From assembly GCF_000002235.5 (NCBI RefSeq), contig NW_022145612.1:20909647-20973646 (forward strand): a stretch of DNA of 64,000 bases. Reading direction: 5' to 3'. This document shows positions 14,099 to 29,000 of this stretch, in pieces. The notes beneath the pieces were generated by a model. That model did no database searches and was not told where the DNA came from. It saw only the letters and a program-made list of their open reading frames with translations. Each line of letters begins with the position of its first letter. Within the stretch, counting starts at the first letter, position 1. The position numbers and the translations under genes were made by a program. The stretch is from Strongylocentrotus purpuratus. Its lineage: Eukaryota; Echinodermata; Echinoidea; Camarodonta; Strongylocentrotidae.

Positions 14099-17000
14099 CT
14101 GTAAAAAGGAAGAAAGAAAAAAAAACATGGGGAAATCCTTGAACAAATCTTTCCTAAGACGTCTATTTCGTATCCACAATAAAGATGTATCCGTTTATTG
14201 TTGGAGAACGTTACTATGATCCAGAACATTTTACACTCTAACTAAATAGTTCCTCTCCGACCTTTGTATGAGAATCTATAACAAAAAAAAAGGAAAAAAA
14301 AGAAGAAAGGTAAAAAGGTAGATCCACTATTAAAACGATCATGTTATTTAATTGTGGATTATCGTTGATGTCATCTGCCAATAGAGGAAAAGGTGATTTT
14401 AAAGCTTTAAGTTTTGAAAGACTATATAATGAAGATGGGTCGATATACTTACATCATTTTCCATTGCCAGCGGGGCATCTTGCAGCTTGACCGGAGCTGT
14501 AGTAGGTCCACTGTTACCTTTAAAGAAGGAAATTTAAAACGTCACAGTTGTGAAAACATAAAGTATATAGCTACTTGCTCCTGTCGAATTATGAAAGATC
14601 GTTACCCGTAAATCAGGAATATTACTTGTTAAATTTGAGACAAAAATAATTATTATTACAAAAGTTATTGACTTGTCCTCTGTGAATTTCTTTACTCTTT
14701 ATCTTATTGGTGAATTCAACTCTGGTCTATTCTATTGCAACAGGGGCCTTGGCCTTCTGCATGTATTCAGCCATTCGATCAGCCACATTACGACATGTGC
14801 AGTAAGGTATTAAATACTAGTATGTGGAACAAGGACACTATAATCTTACCTATTGCTTTTTTCAACAGATCTCTGGCACTATTGGCCATACTGTAACCCG
14901 GAAGGGGAATAGCACTATTACTTCCGTCAATCACGTCTCCCGTTCTTGGATGTCTCAAAGCCAATGGAGTGAGCGGGGTAACCAGGTTGTATCTCTTGGC
15001 GAGTGTGATGATACGATCTGCAATCTCATTACGTTGGACAGGATCCGTGCTCCTGGCGTATTGACGGATGAGATCCTCGAGGCGTTTCAACACCCAGATG
15101 CGCTCAACCACATCGGGTACTGTGCGCTGATATGACAATTCTGGTGAAGTTGTCTGTATTTTTTAAGAAAATAATTATATAGATTTAAGAGTCGATTATT
15201 TTATGGCTATTTGACAAGTCTAGAGCAGATTCCGTGAAGATGAAGATATGGTAAAAAATGGATTAGTGTCAATAAAAAAAAAAAAATGTACAAATTTGCT
15301 TTAACTCCGCATCTTCAAATCTGATCTAAAAGGAGAACTTCCGTGTCAAATATAGTTTACAAACACAAGACACGTTTCGTATTACGACATAAAACTTACA
15401 ACGAAAGCTTCATATTTTTAGGTAAATAGCGTATATGTGATCATTAGGGATATAACAGTTGCTCTTGGAAGAGAAATGTTGAGGGCTTAATCCAAATATG
15501 TTCGCAATTCCCAGTCATTCATGACTTTTGCCATAAACATCAATCGACATCATGAAACCAAGCAAACACATTTTTCTTCCAGATTGAAAAACTCTACAAG
15601 GTATGAAATTCGTGGTCCACATTGCCGATGCCCCCAACATACCCTAATATCAGTAGTCAATCTGTTCTGCCCGGGTCCGTCTGTTGATGTCGATTCGATC
15701 ACACCTCTGAGATTGTTGGACGGTGGATCGTCGTAGAGCTTTCCAGCTACAACCAGCTCTGATCCGTCGAAGTATACAGGGAAACGCCTCTCCGACAGGG
15801 TTTCTGCGTCTGCCACATCGCCAGGGTATCTAGCGTGTAATTAAAAGACGATAAAGGAATGAATGATTTATACCAATTCCATGCGAGGCGTCATTTCCGT
15901 ATCCGGACACCTACCCCCTGGACATCCACCCCGGATAACCACCCTCAGTCAACTACTTCCTAGGACAACTACCCCCTAGGACAACTACCCCCTAGGACAA
16001 CTACCCCCGGGCAACTACCCCCTAGGATAGTTGTCCAGGGGTAAGTTGTCCTATATGATGGTTGTCGTAGGGGGTAATTGTCTGGGGAGTAGTTGTCCGG
16101 GTGGTAGTTGTCCGGGAGTAATTGTCCTGGGGTTATTGTCCTATGGGTTAGTTTACTGGGGGTGGTTATCCGGGGGTGGATGTCCAGGGGGTAGGTGTCT
16201 CAGAACCGTCATTTCGTTTGCGCTATTACCTACGCTGATTAAGTCCATGACGACAATAGTGAATTCAACGCAATCTTTACTCTGTTCATTTTACAATCAC
16301 CTTTCTTACGATGGCACTCTCATACGGTGCGTCAAGAAAGAGTCAGTCCCTGTCGCGATAGTGTTTCAGCAAGAGACAGTTCATGTGAAACCTGCACTAG
16401 TATCATTATATCTTTCTGAAAACGATGTTTAATGGCCGGAATGATGATACATCTCGCCATCACATGATTGATTGTCAGTTCCTAGATTATGAGTTTCCTA
16501 TATCCACTTTCTATAAATTACCAAAAGATCACTGTCATTTCTTAAGGGCTCATTTTAAAGAACGATAGTCTTGGAAAACATAATAAATTACTGTCCCCTA
16601 TTTGATAGAGCATGTTGTGGTCGATTGGATACGTCACCGGACTGTCGATCACAAGGTCCGCGGTTCGAGTCCCACCGCGGCACTAATGTCCTTTGGCAAG
16701 ACATTGATCTACAATTGCCACACTCAACCCAGGTGAGGTAAATGGGTACCTGGTAGGATTATTCCTTGAAATGCACTGTGCGCTGATAAGGCTGCCGGAG
16801 CTAAAGCTAGGGTAATAAAATCCAAAGCTCTTTGGAAGCGCATAGAGATGTTATTTCATAACGTATTATGCGCTATACAAGAACTGCACTATTATTATTA
16901 TTATTGTTTACTTTCCAAAACGATTAAACAAATTCGCTCGCATCCAATCAAATGTTATAATTTCAGTAGGCCTTTTTTATTTCAATTATTGTCACTTCCC

Positions 17001-20000
17001 ACATTATCAGTGCGCTACTGCACTCGGTATAAGGTATTCCTCTTTGGTTTCATATGTGATAGACATTTCAGCTGCATGTTCCCTAGATCTTACCTTTAAG
17101 CATCTACATCTTTAGCACTCAGGCAATGTAACATAATTATGTTTAATCATTTTTAATCAAAATAAAGATAACTCCTTACTCAATAGACACGTCAAATAAG
17201 AGTGGACGATACAACTCTAGGTAGAAATCTCGCAGCTGTTCGGCGGCGCTCGCGTCCTCGTATATCATCCTGGCGATGCCGTCATTCTCGTAAGCCAGCT
17301 TGACGAGGAGATCGAAGTCGGCTAGTCGACCGAACCCAAGCGTGTAGAGGGAATGCTCACCGGCGATAGCTTCGCGGGCGTTGTCGAGGATTTCTTGGGG
17401 GTCGGTGACACCGACTGAAGGGATACCGTCGGTCAGAACAATAATCATACTGAGGTACTCGTCACCCGGCCGGTTGTATACGGTTTCGCTGTCTAGCAGC
17501 TCATCCGCTCGTAAAATAGCCTCATTTAGATTGGTTTCTAGAAGAGAAAATAGGTACATGGACAAATTTAGCTCCAGAAATCCCTAATCTATATGTGTGG
17601 AGAATGGAAAAGAATACGGACAATTAAAGTAAATACATCAACCTGATTACAGTAATTGTGTCGGTAGATGTTTATACATTTTGGAAAAAGGTACTATGAT
17701 AACTATTAGAGAAGATCGACAAGAAAGAGTAAACAATTGGAAGGGCCAGTTAGATAATAAAGAAACCTACAGATTGAAGATTTCCTACAAGTCCTGCGAA
17801 ATATGACCCGTGACGACAGTTTCTCCGCTGTCATTTCCTTCACTGACATGATTCAAGCCCCGGACCAAACATTATACGTAACCATAACCCTAAACCTTAA
17901 ACCCCAAAGGTTTATAGCACGGAGCAAGGGCCCGTTTCATAAAACTTGTTATCAATAACAACTGCTAATTTCTATGATATATTTGCTCTCAGCCAATCAG
18001 ATGCGATGATTTCAGTAGCTTGTAACAGTAGCTTGTAACTTGCAATTGATATCAAGTTTGATGAACCAGGGCCCTGATGTCGCCGGAGCATATGTGAAGT
18101 CACCTACCCGAGTCATCCCTTAGGCCATCGACGTATGCTTTGGCCTCTTCGATATAACGTGGATGGGCTGGTGCCAGTCTGCTACTTCCCTTCCAGTACC
18201 TAACCCCATCAGAGAAAGTGATGATACTGAAGTAGTCTCTGGGGTTGAGACGGTCCAGCATGGTTTTAAGAGCTTCTTTGGTCTGACTGAGTTTGTTCCC
18301 GTACATTGAAGCACTGACGTCGATGACGAACACCACTTGCTTGTTAAGGGCGTTCAGTTCGGACGGAGAGAAGAAGTGCACGAAGTGGTTGTCTTGGACC
18401 TGCAGTCATGGATTAAAACCCAACATTATACTCGACATTAATATCGAAACTTTAGTTGTTCTTTTGAAAAGCAGTTATGAATATCACATTTTGTCTCTGC
18501 AGAAAAAAGGAAAAGGGAATTATCAGATATACACATGACAAGTGAAGAACATGGAAAAGGGGTTGTGACGCTTGGTAACTAGTTTTGTTATTTGGTGGAG
18601 ATGCTATTTAATTAGTCAATAGACACATCAACGTTATTAAAGTGCAAATTCGGGATTTTTTTGTAAATGGGAGGGGGGTGACAAACGCGAAAGTCCACGA
18701 TGTCTGGGTAGCGCAACGTATTGCGGCTACGTCTTATAGGAGGCGCGATAGCTCAACCGGCAGAGCAGTGGTCTCGTAATCCGACGACCCGAGCTCGAAA
18801 CCAAGACGATGCGCTAGTGCCCGTTGGTAAAGCATTAATCCTCATTACCAGGTCCCTCGGATAGGACCTAAAGCCGTCGGCCGTCTGGCTGCTTACCATT
18901 AAGCATCTATGCTTTCTTAGCAGTCAGGTAAAAGAACCACCACCACCACAACATATACGTTCATTTCTGTTTCAAGGGAAACAAGGTGGGGTTTACCCCT
19001 ATTGAATCCGTCTATAATCAAATCATAATTAACAATATGAAGGTCATCGTAAAATATGTTTAACAAAATTATAAAGACAACGAAAGGATATAAGATGAAG
19101 GCGGCAATATTATAGTCACCTGTATATGACTACCGTCAGGAGTATGCTCAACATCGTACTTGATGACGATGTCCCCATCGAGACCTTTATCGTTGTAGTA
19201 CGACTGGTCATAGACCGTCGGGTAGAACCTGAAACGAGCCCGCGTGTCACTCTCCTGTGTTATCCCGGTGCCTAGGTTGATGGTATGCCTTCCAGTCCGG
19301 GTGTCCCCGACGTACTCCGTGGTCATCTCGCGCATCCTCTGAGGCTCCGTGACCTGCACGTCGATGCCGAAATCTTCTACGAGCTGGGGGAGTAAATGAG
19401 AGGGTAAAAACTATTCGAGGTCCAGCAGGTGGGAATTAAGAAATATAGTATAAACATAAAAATACTAGAATCAAGAGAAAGAGAAATGGGGAGAGGGAGA
19501 AGGAGAGAAGTGGAGAGAGAGAGAGAGAGAGAGAGGAAGAAAAAAAGAGAGAGAGAGAGAGAGAGAAAGAGGTAGAAAGAGGGGAATGGTTCGAAAAAGA
19601 AAAGCCATGAGTGCATGGACAGCGTAAGCGGTAAAAGGTGGATAGAGAATGGAGAGGGCAGAGAATGAGAGATGGAAAGAGATAATGATAGATGCAAGTT
19701 TGTTGGTCAGGCATGGGAAGTCCACCAACGGTACGAACCTGTTGAGGTGCAACGTTGATTCTTTGCTCATATTGTCCTCGGACTCGTTTCAACAGTTCAT
19801 CGTAGGTCAAGACAAAGGTCACACGGCCGTTGGATCTGACATCAGGCACCTGCATCACGAACGCATCCTTTGTCGGGTCCCTGATCGACAGAAAAGAGAT
19901 ACGAAGAATACAAAGATGTCATGGCATCTTAGAGTACGTTGGAAAGAGGTGTGCGTGTGAAAGGAACATAGATTTAACCAAAGTGAAAATGGTAACATCT

Positions 20001-23000
20001 ATCTTGCCCAGCAAGTCTGTTTACACCAACTCTCCATTAACATGACTGTTATTAGAATACGCATTACAAATTTAGCAAAATTCGTTCAAAAAATAAAATC
20101 ACCTTTATTCTTATGACATTTAACTTTGATGATATTAATGCTTTGACATAAATTGTTTACATTCGTTGGTGCTGTGTACTTTGTCATTATAGAATTACGA
20201 ATTTTACGATGTATAATTTAAAGAGTTCAGTTCATGTAACTTAAGCTATCCCTAGGAGAAAACTTTAGTTTCCCTTCTTCCAATGTTTAGTTTGAAGAGC
20301 AAACCACACCCTAATAATCTCAATTCTAAATAAGTACCTTCTGGCCAGCACGGCTAGGACTTGTCCACTGCTACTGGTAGCAAACACGTTACGCCAATCG
20401 TCATCACGAATATTCTGAACAACACCACGGTATCGCTCTCCATCGATATCCCTGGAGGGAAAAAAACCCAACAAATTAAAACCAATTTGCCTGTAACGAA
20501 CCAACAGGGCGTTAAATCTTTGGAATCTGATAAATGTTACGGGCCCTTCTAGCTCTCAACAGACTATAATTATCATCTTATTCTCATCGTAAATTGCTTA
20601 AAGAGCGCCCGATGTTTTCGGACGACATTTTCCTTCACAAGAACTCGATAGCCACGACTCACTTTGTACTTACCATTGACATGTTTTGACTGAAGATAAC
20701 GGTCTATGCTAAAGAAAAACAATATGAATACTTATGATACAATCATTTATTATACAGTAGGCTTGCGGATGCACCATGTGAGAGAGAGAGGGAGGATTGA
20801 GGAGTCCTGAAAAGGACTCTCGGTAATCTTTCTTGAGGGTGTGTAGTCGTGAAAAGGACTGTTGGTGTAGTCTTGAAAAAGACTGTTGGTTATCTTTCTT
20901 AGCTTATAGGTCTAAGGAGAAATAAAGTTTAATTTATTATCATACAATGATTAGTATTAAACAGAAAACTCATCGAAATGGATAACAGTTTTGAAAGTAA
21001 TGTCAATCAAAATGTCGTGATGTCGTGATAACATTTCATGACCAGCTACTCACACAAAGAAGTCAGAGACATAAGCGCCACTTGGTATCTGTTGGCTAAA
21101 CTCGATGGGATGGACTTCGTAATCAACATTCTCATACTCGGCTTCGACTCTGGTTCGAGCATATCGTTCCGTTGTGTCCGACTCCACGTTGTATCTTCTC
21201 AAAACTATCGGGTTTTCCTGAAATGACGCACGATTTCGTTCATTTTCTGTCTTGTTAAGATAACATTGATTATTAATCGGTTACCTGTACATAACAACCC
21301 AACATAGGTTTGTGATCCTTTAAAATCTTATAGGTCGTATCAGTAGTTCTATCTTTCAAAAACAGAAAATAAATGTGGACAAGACTGTACATTATCTGTA
21401 ACAATACAAAACTAAGGCAAGTGATTAAACGACAAACAACGCCTATTTACAATCGATATTTTATGGCATATTTCTCAAGCCTTACTTTAGATATCGAGTC
21501 GACTTACGATTTGGCGGACTGCGGGCTCTCTAGTCCTTGGCGGTGGCCTTGTTCTTGGTGCTTGAGTTGTGGTCGGGGCGGGCCTCGGAGGCCATGTCCT
21601 TGGAGGGGGCCTTGTCCTCGGGGCTTGAGTTGTGGTTGGTACCGTCCTTGGAGGCCAGGTCCTTGGAGGCCAGGTCCTTGGAGGGGGCCTTGTCCTTGGG
21701 GCTTGAGTTGTGGTTGGTGCGGTCCTCGGAGGCCAGGTCTCTGGAGCCCACGACCTCGGTGACCATGTCCTTGGGGCTCGAGTCGTGGTCGGGGCGGGCC
21801 TCGGAGGCCAGGTCCTTGGAGGGGGCCTAGTCCTCGGGGCTTGAGTTGTGGTGGGTGCGGGCCTTGGAGGCCAGGTCCTTGGACGGGGTCTAGTCCTTGG
21901 GGCTTGAGTCGTGGTCGACGCTGGCCTTGGAGGCCACGTCCTCGGTGGCCAAGTCCTTGGTGGCTCAGTTCGTGGTGGTTCTGGGGTCCGTGGTGGTGGC
22001 CTAGTTGGTGGTCTGGTTGGTGGTCTCGGCGGAGGCTCTACGGGACGTGGGGCGCAATCCGCCCCACCTATGCCAGCTGCCCTCTCTCCAATCCTCCCGA
22101 TGGACGGCCCAACCATGGACCACTCAAATCCGCTCGGTCTCGACTCGGTTATCCTCGTCACCGACACCCCATCGCTGTCCACTTCACCAGCTTCCGACAC
22201 GCGTGAAAGAACCATGTTCATCAGCGGCGTCAGGAGGTTATAACGACGGGATAGAACACGGGCACGCTCAGCAATGGCGCGTCGTTCCATCGCGTCATCT
22301 GCTAGTCGATATCGATCGAACAACTCTCGCATGGTCATGAACGCATATGTCCGCTCAACGAAGTTCGAAGGGATGGTATTGTCGTTAAGTGCACTGGGAT
22401 TCTAAAAAGAAATCAGTGTACTATTTAGAGAAAATATGTTAATTTATGATAGTGACAGGTTATAACCAGATCTATTATTATTATAAGAAAGCCGTATATC
22501 GAATAGATTATGCAATATACCATTCTACTTCACCAAAGATATGTATATTTTATACCTGCTAACCCCAAGCAAAAGAAACCATCTGTTCTCTTTGAGGATT
22601 CAAAAACATCAATGATACTACCATAATTGTGGACAAAATAATTCATATTTCCATTTAATTGAATATACGTCATTAGAAGTTGCACCAAATTAAATTGTTA
22701 TAAAACAAAACTAGAAAATATACGACGAAAATCCCCCAAGCATACACAAATTGAAAATGACGCTGCCTTAATAGTTAAGATCAAGTCTGTTTCATGTACC
22801 AAGACAGTGTATTGCAAAATAATAGTAATAAATAGCTTTATAACTCATTCACATTGACACTGAGCTCATATCGTTTGAACACTTACCTCCATCAGTGCAA
22901 GTCTTGCATTCTTTAAGAAAGACAAAGAAGATAACATTGCAAAACATTAATAATGATTGTGGTTAATCTAAATTAAATGAATAAATTACTTAGGACTATT

Positions 23001-26000
23001 GAATAGTTATGAGCTACCTAACAAAAATGATATATTCCGTTAGAATATTAAAGCGCTTATTACATTTGTCTGTAAGCGCTTCCAAAGTGGACCAAGTTTT
23101 TTAATTATTTTATGGATTTATGTTATAAGTACTGCAGTGGAGAAATGAATAAATAGAACAATGTTACGTGATTTCAAAAAAATCATTAAAAGACAATAAT
23201 TACAAGAGATTGGAAACTACATTATATTGGTATATGTATATCAATCACAATAATTAAAAACATATAATGAATAAAAACATGTGTGTGTGCATGCGTGGGT
23301 GTGTGTGTGTGCGTGTGTTTTCTTAGCGTACCCTCAAATTGACATCCTCCTGAAAAGTCGTGACGCCATCGGCTCCAACAGCAGTGATCTTGATCGGCAA
23401 ATATCGGAGATCACCGGAACTGAGCACTCCTGAGACGGCAAGTTCGGAACCGTTGAAATAGTTGGGGAAGGTGGTGGATGAGGTGCTTCCAGGTCTCACA
23501 GCATTGTTGAGATATTCAACAACAATGTTGAAGAGAAGCGGCGTGGCAACCTCGCTGTAAACTCCTGCAGAAAGATTTTGTTTACGATTTGAATATCATA
23601 CTTGAAAACACACTTTTTAGGAATCGACACTTTAGGTCAGTCTATCGGAAATTCAACGACTCACTGAGAAAAAAACTTGGAATGAAATATTAGGCAAACA
23701 TATTACGGAGACAAAAATGGGATTTATGCATGTATTATGGGAAGTTTTTATACAAAATCGAGAAAAAAGACTTTTCATATAACCCACTGCCCGATAATGT
23801 CCGTCATTAATTTACGTAATGGACTTGGCAGGCTTGTACTATACGCTCGGGGAGAGATATTCTTCACTAGTAATTCCTTCACTTATTGTTATGACAGATA
23901 CAAAATTAAAAGTATAAAGCGTACCACGTAATTGACCAGCAGCAGACGAGTCTTCATAGATCTTCCTAGCCATGCCACGATTCTGAAGGGCAAGACGAAC
24001 CAAGAAGTTATAGTTAACAAGCCTGCCGAACCCCAGGGTGACGATAGAGCACCGCTGGTTATTGGCGTTACGAACGTTACGTTCGATTTCAGAGAGACTG
24101 GTCACACCCTCGGAAGGTTTGCCGTCGGTCAGCACGAAGAGGATGCACACCATAGGGTTGGAGCTGGTTGAGTTCATGGAGCCGGTGGATTCGAGGAGAC
24201 TGAGACCACCTAACAGGGCATCGTTCAGGTTGGTTCCTATGGGAGGCAATATGAGAGAAGGTGATAGGATGCAATCTTGTCATAAAATAATGTGGCAGTG
24301 ACCTCTATTCACGGTCTTCACTCACTTGTCTTTACGTTATTGTAATCAATACAGCTTTGATGCGATACTTTCTTCCGAGTATGATCATTTCATAAGGTTT
24401 TTACCTTTTGTGATAAAAAAAAAAATCTTTTAAAACTTTTATTTATCAATAATCATAAAAATCACTACACAATAATTACAAAATGTGATATTACACTTAA
24501 TATTCAATTCTGTTTAGACAGGTTTCTAAAAAAAGCACAATATAGAAACAAATTATTGTAGATTACAGGTGTCCATGTAAAATACACTTTTACCATTCCA
24601 TTCCAAAAATGGAATGTTAATGCTTGTGAATTTTCGACGGCATCAACCAATTAGTGAGTTGACTGTTAGTTTCTTATATTTGTAATCTATTCAGTTACCT
24701 ACCTCTTTGAATGTCTAACTGGCGAATGAAATCCTTGGCATCTCTGATGTTGTACGGATTCACATCCACCATTTGACCACTATTCCAACCACTATAGACG
24801 TAATCAGAAAAGGGTAGCACATTGAAACGGTCGCTGTCATTCATCTCGTCAAGAATGGTGTACATCGCTTCTTTGGTCTGTTTGATCTTATTCCCGTACA
24901 TGGAAGCACTGAAATCGAGGACGAAGACCACTCTCTTCTTTACGGCGCCAAAGTTGGCGGGTGCGAAACGATGGATGAAGTTCGTTCCAGAGGTCTGCAA
25001 TTCATAAGGATTCGAATCTCGATCACCACGACCTTATCACGTAAACCACAATTTTGTTTAAGTCGGGAGGCAAATTTGGTAAATTATTTCCAGGTACAGA
25101 AGTTAAAAAATATTTTAAAAAATAAATAAATTTATAAGAATCAGCAACAACTTGTATATCTTGTCTTTGGCAACAATGAACATCCACAGTGTTTTGTCAA
25201 AACAAATAAACGTAGTGATTATTTGCTAATTCGCCGATTTCATCATATTTTACTGGTCTATTTTGGAAACAATAATTCCACTAGCCTTTAATCAATGTAT
25301 GTGGTGTTCAACATTGCATATAAAGTACACAGGCAGTAAAAGAAAAATTAAATGAAATTGTTGTGAGATACATGTTCCGTCGACAATTGCTCCTTTATCT
25401 AACGGAACTTTTAACTTAAACCTGGACTTTAATAACAATATCGCTAAATCTAACCATAACCCTTACCTTATAATAACCCTCCATCTTTAACGAAATATAT
25501 AACCCGGAGCAATTGTCGCCGGAGAAAATGATGGAGAATCGGCAGATTTTGAACACTTACCTGTACTTCTCCCACACCCGGAGGATGAGCGACGTCGTAT
25601 CGGATTATGAAGTCACCATTGATACCAGGAGTATTGTAAAGGTTAACGTATTCATCCTGCTGTCGTTGGGTTGGTCGGTAGTCGATCTGAACTTTCGTTG
25701 TCCCAGTCGTCCCCAATGTTCGTGTGTTTCTGAGGTGATTGCCGAGGTCGTACACTTGACCTCTGCTATCTCCAGCAGCTTCAATGAGAGATAAAGACAT
25801 TCAAGTATAAGCATTTTCAAAACGTGTATCGATGTGACTTTGATGTTTGATCGAAATGTATATCAATCCTAATTTACTTCCAAATCTACCTAATCAGTCA
25901 ATAACATTCATTTAAAGTTTCAGAAACTGTACTACTTGATTTGTAACGTTAATATTACAAATCTATCGGATCGACAAATGGTGTAAGTTTCGACATACAA

Positions 26001-29000
26001 AATAATCACAATAAATATCACTCTATCGAAAAAAGATTTTTGTTTTCCTCATGTATAGTATTGCTTTAAAAAGACAAGCAGACCTAAGACACGTATTTCG
26101 TCCTTACTAGATTGAGCGAGTCCTGCCATACTGCCGGTGAGAAGAGAGGAAACCGATTCGGTGTAAGATCTCGTATCTATACCAGTCTCCGATCGTATTA
26201 TACCCTGTGGCTCGGTCACCGTAGAGTATATACGGAAGTCATACACACTCTAGAATGGAGAGAGAATTTATGACTGGAGTATACTGTAGCATAAAATGAA
26301 TGTATACATCGGTTAAAATGGATGTAAAATTAACTAAAAAGAATAGGCCTACATGATGTCGTAACAAATATATGAACAGCCATTAGAAGAATAGTAGCTC
26401 AGGCTGCTCAGCTATTGTTTGAAAAGTCTGATAATTTTTGAGAATATATTTGTGTGACTGTATCTGAGTGAGTTCATAACATTTGGATACATTGTAGATA
26501 ATTAATTTACATTATATTATGTAAACGAGAGCATATGCCAGTTCGTATGGCAAAGGTTCAGAAGACCTGGGCCCCGTCTTACAAAGAGTTAATATCAATC
26601 GTAACTTATTTGCGATTGATATCAATCGTAACTATGTACGTTAAGAGATAGGAGATTGTAAACTTGCGATTGATTGGAGGACTTACGATTGATTTGGATC
26701 GATCGTAACTCTTTGTAAGACGGGGCCCTGGTCCAAGAGAGACCGACAAATCTGTATGTATGTGTTGTGACGTCAAAAAGACCGTATATTTCGGTCTCGC
26801 GAACCATCGGTCGACTGGGAAGTCTCCATGGGCGTACTCAACACAGCCCCCTTGCTTCATAGAATTCGGGGCTTTCTTCTCTGTATTATATCACTCTGCT
26901 TTTGTATTATACTCGTGATACATGTACAAAATACCCATAACATGGCGTGTGTCAGTGACGTATCCAGACCTTGATCTTGAGTGGGGGGGGGGGGGGGCAA
27001 ACATCCCGACTCAAGTGCATCTTACCTGACTCGGTCTAACGCTGATCCTCTGTGTGTACCAGCCATTTTGGCGTTCTAGAAGTTCCTGGTACTGAATCAT
27101 AATCTGGACGTTACCTCTAGGGACAGTATCTACCGTCACAGTGAACAAGTTTCTGGTCTGCTCTCCTCTGTATTCATTTACAAAAGATCAAGTTTTAATA
27201 TTGCATCAATTGTTTTTACAAAATGACCTATACTTAGATAGGTTTAGTTCCATACGACGCCAGTTTCTCCCTTCATAAGGTCTTCAATGAATGCGAATCT
27301 TTCATTATAGAATGGAATAAAAATCGAACGAAATCTCTCTATTGCTTTCATTTTTTTCTTCAGCTGTGTGAGTACATTAGATATATGGACGCCATGCAGG
27401 AATGAGACGACGAAGGCGATGTTTGTGTCAATGTTGTCATATTTTAATACAGTTTACAGTCTTGATCTAATTTTGATAACATTGAAAATATATCTTGAAA
27501 AACATGGAGACGTCGAGAGTTCGGAAACTGTAAACACTTCCTTCGATCGAACGTCTGTATCCTGGCGCTATTATAGACATGAATCAATTACATCAATCAA
27601 TCATGTATGATCAATAGTAGTGATAAAAAACAATGTATGATTCTTACCCAGTCGTATACTCCATTTTCTCAAGACTAGATATAGATACATCTGAGGGGTG
27701 TGATAGATCACTGACTAAGCATCTATCCACGGCATAACCCTGGTATCGCACACCATCAACATTCCTGAGAGAGAAAAATAATAACATGGAAGCGTTCATA
27801 AATCAAGAAATACAATGGGCCACAAAACGGAATATGTTTTAAAGAAATATCATCATATCGATCAATAATTAAAGAAATTAAACTAAAAACTATGAATGTC
27901 GGAAATTAAGTATACTGACGTCTCTTGCTCAATATGAATTTTCCATCTTCTAAATTTAGCGGAGCGAGCGAATCGCATGAGAAAACAAAATACGTACTGT
28001 ATCTATTGAGCATTTAAATATAGTTTTATTAGAAAAAAAATATTCAGGAGAAGATGTGACAATATGAGAATTACCTAAATACTACTTTAAAATATGAGGC
28101 AGGTTACCCGAACATTGTTATTTTCATAGTTCATAGGGGTTGTAGCCCCTAGACTCCGCCTTGTACCCATACACAGTAAAAAAAAGTAATGAACTTAAAA
28201 AAAATTTAATATTCTGATTACATATTGAAGTCGGTGATGTATGAGTTGAGGGGGAGTAGTAGATCAAAGGAGACACTCTGTCTCTCCGATGCCGGATTAC
28301 GGATGTAAGCTCTGATCACTGTACTAGCAAACCGAACAGCAATCCGAGACTCGACATGGAACCGGACTATCTCTGGAGACACAGGCGTCTAAATGAGGAA
28401 AGATAAACGTGGTATAAGTTAAAGCTCAACATATCTAACATGCATTTGAATAATTCAAGCCACGTAAGATTCAGTTGTGATAACTTTCTAAATAAACATA
28501 TATGAATAATGAACTATCACAATAAGTATAGGCCTAGAAATACTGTACAGGTTAATTAAGATGTTATATAATGATATTGAACTGTGAACTAATTTATGTT
28601 CTGTGTGTAAAAGTAAGAAGTAGTAGAAGACGAAGAAGAAGAAAGAGGAGAAGAAGGAGGAGAAAAAGAAGAAGAAAAACATATAGGAACTTAAACGTAA
28701 ATTTACATGATACACGTATATGATGTATCATATTTTGTTTTTATACTTACCACATCACTTGACTGTCTCTTGAATCGGTTTATCAGGTCTTGCTGTAAAC
28801 AGAATATATAACATGAAATAGTAACTATATTTCTTCTAATAACTGGTTCCTTTAAAACAATACAACATACTTTAAGGAATACGTTAGTTTTCCATAAATT
28901 ATTCAAAGAACTTACATGTATGTATTCTCGATCTATTCGTCAACCGGTTATATTTACATTATAAAATAAATGTCTGGATCCTTCATGTAAAATACAAAGA

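Noticed and set aside
21373-22340. Long plus-strand open frames opposite the Pro-rich exon
   Set aside because: They are the antisense of a GC-rich coding repeat, with no domain, and the minus-strand frame fits the ITIH exon structure.
14453-22401. Reading modules A, B and C as separate tandem ITIH genes
   Set aside because: Modules B and C have no signal-peptide exon or plausible start before their VIT domains, no stop ends A or B, and all border phases agree.
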